5,757 nucleotides of DNA from an uncultured Coprococcus sp. (GCA_900557435.1 USSH01000175.1:1-5757), one strand, 5' to 3'; positions 1-5,718 are shown, numbered from the stretch's first letter. Notes: a model not told the origin generated them from the letters alone. Program-made: numbers and translations.

Positions 1-326
1 TATTCGTAAGCAGCATCACACCAGATGCTCTCAAGGATGAGCCAGTATTTGCACTTGGATGCCCGGCTATGGGAGCCGAGGTGCTTGAGGAGGCTGAGAT
101 GGAGCCATTCGTTGCTGAGGTAGAGGGGTTTGCTTCAGGCAAGAAGATCGCACTTTTTGGTTCATATGGATGGGGAGACGGTGAATGGATGCGCGACTGG
201 GAAGCGAGAATGCAGTCAGCAGGCGCAGAACTCGTAGGCGGAGCCGGACTTATGTGCCATGAGACACCTGACGCAGAAGGTCTTGAGGAGTGTAAGGAGC
301 TCGGACGCCAGCTGGCAAATGCCTGA
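1..326 (+). CDS. Flavodoxin, short-chain clostridial type (partial, N-terminus outside window)
   Basis: This is an FMN-binding electron carrier of the cytoplasm that can replace ferredoxin in low-potential electron transfer. About 107 codons are visible, read from base 3 to the TGA at 324-326. The fold usually has about 140 residues, so roughly 35 N-terminal residues, including the phosphate-binding T/S-G-T-G-N-T loop, lie before the window. The visible part carries the family hallmarks in order: LGCPAMGAEVLEE (the FMN 'AMG(D/A)E' loop), the EPF motif, then ALFGSYGWGDGEWMRDWE, whose YGW stacks on the flavin ring, and a C-terminal helix ending QLANA. From memory this closely resembles the Clostridium beijerinckii flavodoxin. 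Family assignment is very secure; the electron partner cannot be seen. The gene is followed 22 bases later by a terminator-like stem. Confidence 0.95.
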   Translation, partial: FVSSITPDALKDEPVFALGCPAMGAEVLEEAEMEPFVAEVEGFASGKKIALFGSYGWGDGEWMRDWEARMQSAGAELVGGAGLMCHETPDAEGLEECKELGRQLANA

Positions 327-348
327 TTGACGGACGGCACGGACGATA

Positions 349-399
349 AAAAATGACCATATATATGCAGTCGCGTTCGGCATATATATGGTTATTTTT
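349..399. terminator. Long AT-rich stem-loop, probable bidirectional terminator
   Basis: The arms at 349-368 and 380-399 pair over 20 bp (one G-U wobble at 355/393) around an 11-base loop. The outer part of the stem is A-tract on the left and T-tract on the right, so a U-run ends the hairpin whichever strand is transcribed. It sits 22 bases after the flavodoxin stop on + and about 190 bases after the stop of the minus-strand membrane protein gene, so it could end both convergent transcripts. The core stem is AT-rich, with few GC pairs, which makes its efficiency uncertain. Confidence 0.75.
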
Positions 400-428
400 A
401 TCTGCGTGCATGTTTGCGGAATATGTAG

Positions 429-480
429 AAGTGGAGCAGACGCATTCCAATGCGCTTCGCGCGGCGTCTGCGTACTTCAC
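429..480. repeat. Hairpin-forming intergenic repeat, copy 1
   Basis: The first 45 bases (429-473) match 522-566 at 42 of 45 positions. An 8-bp stem, GCAGACGC (436-443) with GCGTCTGC (464-471), encloses a second hairpin, GCGC-TTC-GCGC (452-462). An outer arm GTGGA (431-435) can pair with TTCAC (476-480; one wobble) across a 4-base bulge. A competing hairpin CGCATT/AATGCG (441-454) uses the same bases as both of the first two stems. It is markedly more GC-rich than its surroundings and has no credible reading frame, which suggests a dispersed structured repeat (REP/MITE-like) rather than a gene. The dispersed nature is inferred. Confidence 0.7.
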
Positions 481-513
481 AAGGATTCCTCCCGCTTGCG
501 TGGGCTCCTCCTT
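481..513. repeat. Hairpin between the two repeat copies
   Basis: AAGGA (481-485) can pair with TCCTT (509-513). CCCGC (491-495) pairs with GTGGG (500-504; one G-U) around a TTGC loop, with an internal loop between the two stems. It abuts the outer arm of copy 1 directly and is 8 bases from copy 2, so all three hairpins probably form one composite element. The fold was worked out by eye. Confidence 0.45.
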
Positions 514-521
514 ATGAAATT

Positions 522-566
522 AAGTGGAGCAGACGCATCTCAATGCGCTCCGCGCGGCGTCTGCGT
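522..566. repeat. Hairpin-forming intergenic repeat, copy 2
   Basis: This is the direct repeat of 429-473 with three differences. The GCAGACGC/GCGTCTGC stem is unchanged, and one difference falls in the triloop of the inner GCGC hairpin (TTC to TCC), so the stems are kept. The other two lie in the loop region of the competing CGCAT/ATGCG hairpin. Unlike copy 1 it has no matching outer arm on its right side. It lies 20 bases beyond the stop codon of the minus-strand membrane protein gene and would be in the 3' untranslated region of that mRNA. Confidence 0.7.
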
Positions 567-586
567 GAACTGTCATCAAGCATTGT

Positions 587-1300
587 TTAGTGTCCTGCGT
601 ACTGGGCTTTGTGGCTGCCGTGGCGCCTGATGTGATTGGTTATGTATGGAGCGATGGCGATGTGCTTGTCCATGACATTTCCAACTATGGCGATTCCCTT
701 GCCCATGGTGAATGCGGCGAGGACTGTGCCGATTCCCAGACCATAGATATGACCGAGAATAAAACCTGTCATGGCAGCTGTCGTTGCAAGGCAGATCACA
801 TCAAACGAAATCTTAACTTTGGAATATTTTGCCGATATTATCTCAGACAGCTCCCTTGGGAAAAGGTCTGTCGGGATGATCGGAAGTCCACATCTGTTGG
901 ACAGTGCGATTCCGATACATATCAAAATGTAACTTATCACAAAGTAAAGAATTCTCCATGGGAGGGCAGTTGGCAAAGCTCCGATCCACATCTCATGGAT
1001 ATCCAGCATCTTGCCAAATACGAAACCAACTATGAAACTGCACAGATACTGGGGAACAAATTTCCTTCTCATGATCATGAGAGTGAGAATAAGTACGCCC
1101 TGAAATATGTATGTCCAGGTTCCGAGAGTCAGTCTTGGAAGAACCAGCGAGAATGCGTATGGCACGCTGGATATTGCCGATATTCCTGCTGCAGAATAGA
1201 GCATGAGAACCACTCCGAAACTGTTGATGGTGACTGCTGTTATCAGGGCAATCTCTCCCCACATGTTATGCAGATGTGCATTTCCTGATTGAGTATTCAT
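587..1300 (-). CDS. YczE/YitT-like integral membrane protein (DUF6198 type)
   Basis: The 237-residue protein is predicted to lie in the cytoplasmic membrane, with about five to six hydrophobic segments near residues 17-35, 63-77, 84-99, 116-134, 167-186 and 188-207 and a basic, His-rich tail (HIRRHGSHK). The family signature is visible: a PTDLFP segment near 143-148, a K-I-x-F-D-V stretch near 163-168, and GIGTVLAAFTMGKGI near 189-203. This resembles the YczE group of COG2364/DUF6198 proteins, whose biochemical role is not established; no substrate can be assigned. The ATG at 1298-1300 is chosen because GAGG (1311-1314) lies 10 bases upstream on the minus strand. The gene is divergent from a LysR regulator, and the shared region holds a strong promoter and a LysR-type dyad, so regulation by that neighbour is likely. 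The opposite-strand reading frame across the same bases is a shadow. Confidence 0.85.
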   Translation of the reverse strand: MNTQSGNAHLHNMWGEIALITAVTINSFGVVLMLYSAAGISAISSVPYAFSLVLPRLTLGTWTYIFQGVLILTLMIMRRKFVPQYLCSFIVGFVFGKMLDIHEMWIGALPTALPWRILYFVISYILICIGIALSNRCGLPIIPTDLFPRELSEIISAKYSKVKISFDVICLATTAAMTGFILGHIYGLGIGTVLAAFTMGKGIAIVGNVMDKHIAIAPYITNHIRRHGSHKAQYAGH

Positions 1301-1368
1301 TTTTTCTTTTCCTCATTTCTTTAATTATATAATGTGTTTTATAACATAGCCTTTGATTTCCCAGGCAT

Positions 1369-1413
1369 CAGGGTAGCTTTAATTGTCTAAGACTTCATAT
1401 ATGTGTATCCCTG
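1369..1413 (-). other. Possible folded leader segment of the membrane protein mRNA
   Basis: At the very start of the predicted transcript, CAGGG and CCCTG (plus-strand 1409-1413 and 1369-1373) can close a stem extended by two further pairs across a one-base bulge. A tiny GTC-TTA-GAC hairpin sits inside it. It matches no riboswitch class I know and the enclosed loop is large and AT-rich, so this is only a candidate structure. Confidence 0.2.
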
Positions 1414-1422
1414 CGGTTTTTG

Positions 1423-1451
1423 ATTGTAGCACCGACAACATCACATAACAA
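1423..1451 (-). promoter_or_regulatory. Sigma-A promoter for the minus-strand membrane protein gene
   Basis: On the minus strand a -35 TTGTTA (1446-1451) is followed after exactly 17 bases by a -10 TACAAT (1423-1428). Each box has 5 of 6 consensus bases. Transcription would start near 1416, giving a leader of about 116 bases before the ATG at 1300. No other pair on this strand of the intergenic region fits as well. Confidence 0.65.
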
Positions 1452-1469
1452 ATAAATAGTTTTTATGGT

Positions 1470-1499
1470 TTGATAGATTTCGTCTATAAAAAATATACG
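1470..1499 (+). promoter_or_regulatory. Candidate promoter of the LysR regulator gene
   Basis: TTGATA (1470-1475; 5 of 6 consensus) is followed after 18 bases by TATACG (1494-1499; 4 of 6). The -35 box lies on the LysR dyad, as expected for an autoregulated gene. The whole stretch to 1540 is very AT-rich and offers rival pairs, for example TTGTAT at 1502-1507 with CATATA at 1525-1530, so the exact promoter is uncertain. Confidence 0.35.
1473..1487. promoter_or_regulatory. LysR-type operator (T-N11-A dyad)
   Basis: ATAGA-N5-TCTAT is a perfect 5+5 inverted repeat containing the T-N11-A core typical of LysR-family recognition sites. Its centre (1480) lies about 64 bases upstream of the predicted start (about 1416) of the divergent membrane protein gene, which matches the usual position near -65 of a LysR recognition site at an activated promoter. 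It also overlaps the candidate promoter of the regulator gene itself, which would allow autorepression. The dyad is seen directly; binding by the adjacent LysR protein is inferred. Confidence 0.6.
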
Positions 1500-1542
1500 G
1501 ATTGTATTAAAATATGGATATGATCATATATAAATAAAGAAA

Positions 1543-1550
1543 AGGGGGAG
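1543..1550 (+). promoter_or_regulatory. Ribosome binding site that fixes the GTG start of the LysR gene
   Basis: AGGGGGAG lies 6 bases before the GTG at 1557. An in-frame TAA at 1554-1556 stands directly before this GTG, so it is the earliest possible start. The encoded MNLSYIRYFVELA is the expected beginning of a LysR protein. Confidence 0.8.
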
Positions 1551-1556
1551 TTATAA

Positions 1557-2432
1557 GTGAACTTGTCATATATTAGATATTTTGTTGAACTGGCCCATGT
1601 TCAGCATTACACAAATGCGGCCAGAAATCTGAATATAACGCAGCCAAGTCTCAGTCATGCAATATCCCAGCTGGAGGAAGAACTTGGGGTAATGCTATTT
1701 GAAAAGAATGGGCGCAATACAGAGCTCACTGCATTTGGCAGAGAATTTCTTGCGTGTGCAGAGCATTCGCTGGGCACGCTTGATGCGGGGGTGGAGTCCA
1801 TACAAAAAGAGGCTGCCGGGGATGGCGTGATACGGCTTGGTCTCATAAGACCTCTTGGAATGGAATTTGTACCGCGTTTGGCTGCGGAGTATCTGAAGAA
1901 AGCTGAAAACAGAAATGTGTCGTTTACATTTCACACAGGAACCACAGGGCAGCTGCTTGATGATCTTGCCTCCAGAAAATATGACATGGTTTTCTGTTCG
2001 AGACCACCTGAGACGATGGGATTTTCTGCCATTCCTGTTGGCAGACAGGATCTTGTTGTCATAGCACCGTCAGGACATCCTTTGGCAGACAGAGATTCGG
2101 TGACACTTGAGGATACACTCGGATATAAACATGTATATTTTTCGAAGGAATCTGGAATGAGAAGTCTGGTGGATGAGATGTTTGAAGGACTTGGCAAAGC
2201 TCCTGAGATAGCATGCGAAACGGAGGAGGATGAGGTCATAGCCGGACTTGTGGCAGCAGGGTTTGGAATAGCGGTAGTCCCTTGCATGGATATGCTCAAA
2301 AGGCTTGATGTGAAGGTTCTTAGCATAAAACATCAGCCGGTTGACAGGCTTTACTATGTTGTTCATGACAGCCGGACATATATGTCCCCTGTGGCGACAA
2401 AATTCCATAAATATGTGTTATCTTGTAATTGA
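1557..2432 (+). CDS. LysR-family transcriptional regulator
   Basis: This 291-residue protein has the full usual length of the family. Residues 1-60 form the winged helix-turn-helix: MNLSYIRYFVELA, then AARNLNITQPSLSHAISQLEEELG (about 21-44) with the recognition helix, then MLFEKNGRNTELTAFG. A linker helix runs to about 88. From VIRLGLIRPLG (91 onward) a two-lobed periplasmic-binding-protein-like effector domain follows, including DMVFCSRPP, LVVIAPSGHPLADRD and the GLVAAGFGIAVVP segment. It recalls the GltC/CynR-like branch, but the inducer cannot be told from sequence. It acts as a cytoplasmic, usually tetrameric DNA-binding activator or repressor. The divergent gene at 587-1300 and the T-N11-A dyad between them make that gene the likely target. 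The start is a GTG. No terminator follows; the next gene's promoter overlaps its stop codon. Confidence 0.93.
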   Translation: MNLSYIRYFVELAHVQHYTNAARNLNITQPSLSHAISQLEEELGVMLFEKNGRNTELTAFGREFLACAEHSLGTLDAGVESIQKEAAGDGVIRLGLIRPLGMEFVPRLAAEYLKKAENRNVSFTFHTGTTGQLLDDLASRKYDMVFCSRPPETMGFSAIPVGRQDLVVIAPSGHPLADRDSVTLEDTLGYKHVYFSKESGMRSLVDEMFEGLGKAPEIACETEEDEVIAGLVAAGFGIAVVPCMDMLKRLDVKVLSIKHQPVDRLYYVVHDSRTYMSPVATKFHKYVLSCN

Positions 2433-2457
2433 CAAATGAAAGTATGATAGATAGAAT
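2429..2457 (+). promoter_or_regulatory. Near-consensus sigma-A promoter for the GGDEF gene
   Basis: A perfect -35 TTGACA (2429-2434) is followed after exactly 17 bases by TAGAAT (2452-2457; 5 of 6). The -35 box overlaps the TGA stop of the LysR gene at 2430-2432. Transcription would start near 2464, leaving a leader of about 94 bases before the GTG at 2558. This makes the cyclase an independently transcribed gene, although read-through from lysR is possible because no terminator separates them. Confidence 0.7.
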
Positions 2458-2490
2458 GATTCTCATGTATACTTGTAAATTTTGAAAAAG

Positions 2491-2512
2491 TTGCACAAAT
2501 CAAATTGTGCAA
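2491..2512 (+). other. Perfect inverted repeat in the leader of the GGDEF mRNA
   Basis: TTGCACAA (2491-2498) and TTGTGCAA (2505-2512) form a perfect 8-bp stem with a 6-base loop. No T-run follows, so it is not an ordinary terminator. It lies about 28 bases after the predicted transcription start and about 30 bases before the AGGGGG ribosome binding site. It could be an mRNA hairpin, or a DNA operator for a repressor acting just downstream of the start site. It does not match the c-di-GMP riboswitch patterns I know. Confidence 0.5.
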
Positions 2513-2557
2513 TTGTCACGATGGATCGCCAAGGAAGTATAAGGGGGCGCATAGTTA

Positions 2558-4222
2558 GTGGATAGGATTGCTATATTTAATATAGCATTTGAAATGTGGG
2601 GAATATTAATCTGTCTGTTTGCATTTGCGGTTATATTCCTTCAGAAGAATAATAATAGAGACAAAAAGAGTGTGAGCCTGTGTATGGAGGCTGCATGTAT
2701 CATCCTGTTGGCCGCAGATATGTTGTCATGGTATTATCAGGGAAGAGCAGGGCAGACAGCATATTACATGCTGAAGATAAGCAATTTTGCTGTGTTCTTT
2801 ATCAATTATTTATATATGACTTTGTTTACATTTTATCTTCTTGTCATTCTCAACAGAGGAGAGACGAAGATGCCGGCGAGAGCAAGGGGCGTGGAAGTGA
2901 TGAGTGCTGTCGGGATAGTTCTGCTCATCATATCCCAGTTCAGTGACAAGCTGTTCTATTATATAGATGACAGCAACTTCTATCACAGGAGCAGCGGTTA
3001 TCTGTTGGCGCAGCTTATTGCTGCAGCAGGACTTGTTCTAAGCTTTTCGATACTTTTGCAGTATAAAAAAAGACTGGAAAAAAGAGTTTTCTGGTCAAGT
3101 GTTTTGTATTTTATCCTGCCGTGTATATCTACAGTTGTTGTTATATTCTATTATGGAATTTCATTTCAGACAATATCTGTGGTTGCTTCTACACAGATCA
3201 TGTTTGCAGTTGATATGGTCGAGATGGACAGATCACTTGCGAGATCCAGACAGGAGGTTGAGCGTACAAAGTATGAGGCTGAGCATGATCTTCTGACCGG
3301 CATGTACAACAAGACGGCCGGAATGCAGAGGATAAGAGAGTATATAGATAACATGACTGACGAGGACAGTGCTTCTCTTGTATTTGTGGATATAGATGAT
3401 TTCAAGAGTGTAAATGATACATATGGTCACGCAGTTGGTGATTACTGGATTGAGAAGGTGGCAAAGCTTCTCCGGAGTGACTGCTATGAAGAGGACGTTG
3501 CCTGTAGGTATGGTGGAGACGAGTATGTTGTGCTTCACAAGGGCTTATCGGATATATCTGTTCTGGAGTCAAAGATGAGAAGACTTGCCAGAAAGCTTCA
3601 GCGCAAGGCAATGGAGAGAGGTCAGAACGTCCATTGCAGTGCTGGTATATGTCAGATCCATGGCTCCGGATTCAGCACAGATGAGTGTATGAGTGTCGCG
3701 GACACTGCGCTGTATGAAGCCAAGAAGAAGGGAAAGAATGCCAGCGTGATCCACAGCATCAGCAAGGATGGTACGGACAGAGTGACCGTACTTGACAAGA
3801 TAGAGTCTGATATAAAAAAGGCTCAATCCAGGGTAGAGGCAAGGATCGCATATATGTATACTGATATTATATATGTTAATTATGAGAACGATAAATACCG
3901 TGTTATCAAAGGCAATCCCGAATTGCAGAATGCTATATCCTGTGCGACAAACTACGATGAAGTGGTTGGATTGATAAGCAGCCAGTTTGAGTCGGATCGG
4001 TCAAGAAAAATAGTCAGAGATTTTCTCAGCCGCGAGCGCATGGAGAGTTACACAGGTGGCAATACGGGATATCAGACAGAGAACCTTCGCAGAGGGGTTT
4101 TGTCAGTCAGCTGTGCAAACAACCATGGGGGTGCAAGTCTTATACATGCTATCCCGGTGGACGAAGACGGTGACAGAGGTTACTTTGTGGTCGTACAGGA
4201 TCTTGACATATATGTTGGTTGA
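2558..4222 (+). CDS. Membrane-bound GGDEF protein, probable diguanylate cyclase
   Basis: This 554-residue protein probably makes c-di-GMP from two GTP. The N-terminal half has about seven hydrophobic segments (near 10-29, 40-58, 75-98, 112-127, 147-167, 178-198, 203-218), a 7TM-like sensor region. A charged helical linker (219-242) leads into the GGDEF domain (243-394): HDLLTGMYN at 243, VDIDDFKSVNDTYGHAVGD from 277 with metal ligand D278 and guanine-contact residues N286 and D295, the active-site loop GGDEY at 319-323, SAG at 361, and ADTALYEAKKKGKN at 381-394. The loop ends in Tyr instead of Phe, a mild change. The inhibitory RxxD site is broken: the position of its Arg is Tyr310 (YEED), so product inhibition is probably absent. 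Residues 395-554 are an unassigned extension. The GTG start is preceded by AGGGGG (2542-2547) and an in-frame TAG at 2552-2554. A terminator lies 71 bases after the stop. Confidence 0.9.
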   Translation: MDRIAIFNIAFEMWGILICLFAFAVIFLQKNNNRDKKSVSLCMEAACIILLAADMLSWYYQGRAGQTAYYMLKISNFAVFFINYLYMTLFTFYLLVILNRGETKMPARARGVEVMSAVGIVLLIISQFSDKLFYYIDDSNFYHRSSGYLLAQLIAAAGLVLSFSILLQYKKRLEKRVFWSSVLYFILPCISTVVVIFYYGISFQTISVVASTQIMFAVDMVEMDRSLARSRQEVERTKYEAEHDLLTGMYNKTAGMQRIREYIDNMTDEDSASLVFVDIDDFKSVNDTYGHAVGDYWIEKVAKLLRSDCYEEDVACRYGGDEYVVLHKGLSDISVLESKMRRLARKLQRKAMERGQNVHCSAGICQIHGSGFSTDECMSVADTALYEAKKKGKNASVIHSISKDGTDRVTVLDKIESDIKKAQSRVEARIAYMYTDIIYVNYENDKYRVIKGNPELQNAISCATNYDEVVGLISSQFESDRSRKIVRDFLSRERMESYTGGNTGYQTENLRRGVLSVSCANNHGGASLIHAIPVDEDGDRGYFVVVQDLDIYVG

Positions 4223-4293
4223 AGTATAAAATCATACATAATAATTCAAACGAAAACAAGTTGGTGGATTTTTCCGGATCAAGTCATCTTTTT

Positions 4294-4325
4294 GCCCCAC
4301 AACCGAAAGGTTGTGGGGCTTTATT
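4294..4325 (+). terminator. Rho-independent terminator of the GGDEF gene
   Basis: GCCCCACAACC (4294-4304), a GAAA tetraloop and GGTTGTGGGGC (4309-4319) make a perfect 11-bp GC-rich stem followed by TTTATT. It lies 71 bases after the cyclase stop codon and ends about 25 bases before the next promoter, so it insulates the MATE gene. Confidence 0.92.
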
Positions 4326-4350
4326 CATGCCATCTGGAGACGGCGGGGGA

Positions 4351-4359
4351 TGGTATAAT
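4351..4359 (+). promoter_or_regulatory. Extended -10 promoter of the MATE gene
   Basis: TGG-TATAAT is a perfect extended -10 element (TGn followed by a consensus -10). No good -35 box is found 16-18 bases upstream, which is common where the TG motif is present. Transcription would start near 4366, leaving a short leader of about 21 bases before the ATG at 4387. Confidence 0.6.
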
Positions 4360-4377
4360 CTGGATGAAAATATATTT

Positions 4378-4382
4378 GGAGG
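4378..4382 (+). promoter_or_regulatory. Ribosome binding site that fixes the MATE start
   Basis: GGAGG lies 4 bases before the ATG at 4387. A second ATG at 4402 is preceded only by the weaker GAGAG (4394-4398), so 4387 is preferred. The open frame continues upstream to a TTG at 4219, but that extension runs through the terminator and promoter and is not used in this annotation. Confidence 0.7.
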
Positions 4383-4386
4383 TTTT

Positions 4387-5718
4387 ATGAACGAGAGTTT
4401 TATGAAAGAAAAGCCGGTGTTCCCACTTTTGATGTCCATGGCACTGCCTATGGTTATATCGATGATGGTGAATGCTTTGTACAATATAGTTGACAGTTTC
4501 TTTGTGGCGAAGATAAGTGAGGATGCGATGACAGCACTTTCGTATGTATTTCCACTGCAGAATTTTGTAAATGCTGTGGCGATCGGATTTGGTGTTGGAA
4601 TAAACGCGGTGATAGCCATATATCTTGGAGCCAAGGACAATGAGCGGGCAGATCGGGCAGCTAGTTGGGGCATGTTTCTTGCTGTTATACAGGGAATAGT
4701 GATGACAGTCGTGTGTATTGCCATCATTCCATCGTTTCTCAGAGCCTTCAAGGCAAGTGGAAATGTTCTTGACCTTGGCTGCCGTTATGCTGACATAGTA
4801 TTTGGATTTTCTATAATTATTTCGGTTGATCTTGCATTTGAGAAGGTATTTCAGTCGGTTGGACGCATGATAGTTACAATGGTTGGACTGATGGGCGGCT
4901 GCATTGTGAATATAGTGCTTGATCCGCTGCTGATATTCGGTGTGGGACCATTTCCTGAAATGGGTATAGAAGGCGCTGCACTGGCAACTGGCCTAGGACA
5001 GGTGTTTACACTGATCATTTATTTTATTGTGTATTTTGGAAGACCGATAAACGTGAAGTTCGGCATAAGGCATTTGCATGAGGGCGGTCTGATGATGAAG
5101 AAGCTCTATGCCATAGGCATACCTGCCATACTTAATATGGCACTGCCGTCTCTGCTCACAAGCGCACTCAACGCCATACTCAGCATGTATTCGGCAACTT
5201 ATGTCATGATCCTAGGCGTGTACTACAAGCTTCAGACCTTCCTGTATATGCCGGCAAATGGAATCATTCAGGGAATGCGTCCTATCATAGGATATAACTA
5301 TGGTGCCGGAGAGCATGCAAGAGTGAAGAAGATATTCACCATAACGCTTGCATTAAATGTTGGAATCTTGCTGGCTGGAACAGTTGTATGCCTGCTCATC
5401 CCGGAGAGGCTTATAGGTATGTTCACAGAGAATGTGTCTACAATAAATGCAGGTGGAACAGCACTGCGCATCATATGCGCCGGATTTGTAGTGTCGGCCG
5501 TGTCGGTAACTGCATCGGGAGCACTTGAGGGATTGGGAAAGGGCACTCCGTCCCTGCTCATATCCATGCTCAGATATGTGGTTGTCATAATCCCGGCTGC
5601 ATGGATACTTTCAAGGTTTTGTGGTTTCGGACCTGCTGGTGTGTGGAATGCGTTCTGGGTAGCAGAGCTTATAACGGCGGTGTGCGCGGCGTTTATATAT
5701 AGAGGGGCTATGAGATAA
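4387..5718 (+). CDS. MATE-family multidrug/toxin efflux transporter
   Basis: The 443-residue protein is of normal length for a 12-helix MATE transporter, which expels cationic or other toxic compounds from the cytoplasm in exchange for Na+ or H+. The first helix carries the signature P21-x(7)-N29-x-x-Y32-N33-x-x-D36 (ALYNIVDSFFVAKI), followed by ALSYVFPLQNF, the GVGINAVIAIYLGAKD loop, and the mid-protein NIVLDPLLIFGVGP segment that is typical of the family. The second half holds IIGYNYGAGEHARVKK (G302 to K317), and the protein ends with helices around GLGKGTPSLLISMLRYVV and GVWNAFWVAELI. It looks intact and most like the MepA/NorM-related Firmicute MATE proteins; the substrate cannot be inferred. 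The gene has its own promoter and is cut off from the cyclase gene by a terminator, so it is likely a single transcription unit. No terminator is visible after its TAA before the window ends. Confidence 0.93.
   Translation: MNESFMKEKPVFPLLMSMALPMVISMMVNALYNIVDSFFVAKISEDAMTALSYVFPLQNFVNAVAIGFGVGINAVIAIYLGAKDNERADRAASWGMFLAVIQGIVMTVVCIAIIPSFLRAFKASGNVLDLGCRYADIVFGFSIIISVDLAFEKVFQSVGRMIVTMVGLMGGCIVNIVLDPLLIFGVGPFPEMGIEGAALATGLGQVFTLIIYFIVYFGRPINVKFGIRHLHEGGLMMKKLYAIGIPAILNMALPSLLTSALNAILSMYSATYVMILGVYYKLQTFLYMPANGIIQGMRPIIGYNYGAGEHARVKKIFTITLALNVGILLAGTVVCLLIPERLIGMFTENVSTINAGGTALRIICAGFVVSAVSVTASGALEGLGKGTPSLLISMLRYVVVIIPAAWILSRFCGFGPAGVWNAFWVAELITAVCAAFIYRGAMR

Noticed and set aside
250..480. 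76-codon minus-strand open frame over the flavodoxin end, terminator and repeat
   Set aside because: It crosses the flavodoxin coding region, the terminator stem and a repeat, and has no protein family features.
429..566. Two repeats considered as a minimal CRISPR array
   Set aside because: There are only two copies, each a full hairpin longer than typical CRISPR repeats. The spacer-like segment is itself palindromic, and no cas gene is nearby.
388..630. 80-codon + strand open frame across the hairpin repeats
   Set aside because: Its repeated peptide (GADA-QCA-RGVCV) is a direct result of the duplicated DNA hairpin. The start codon sits in the terminator stem and there is no ribosome binding site.
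590..1288. 232-codon + strand open frame antisense to the membrane protein gene
   Set aside because: The peptide is Cys/His/Ser-rich with no family character and no ribosome binding site, while the opposite strand encodes a clear membrane protein with promoter and binding site. It is a codon-register shadow.
1324..1329. Minus-strand TATAAT close to the membrane protein start codon as an alternative -10
   Set aside because: No acceptable -35 or extended -10 motif accompanies it, and the start would fall almost at the ribosome binding site.
2464..2557. Cyclase leader considered as a c-di-GMP riboswitch
   Set aside because: The leader has a single simple hairpin and lacks the conserved multi-helix core sequences of the c-di-GMP-I or -II classes as I know them.
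2521..2565. 14-codon ATG open frame overlapping the start of the cyclase gene, as a possible leader peptide
   Set aside because: No ribosome binding site precedes the ATG, and the peptide has no notable composition such as a codon run.
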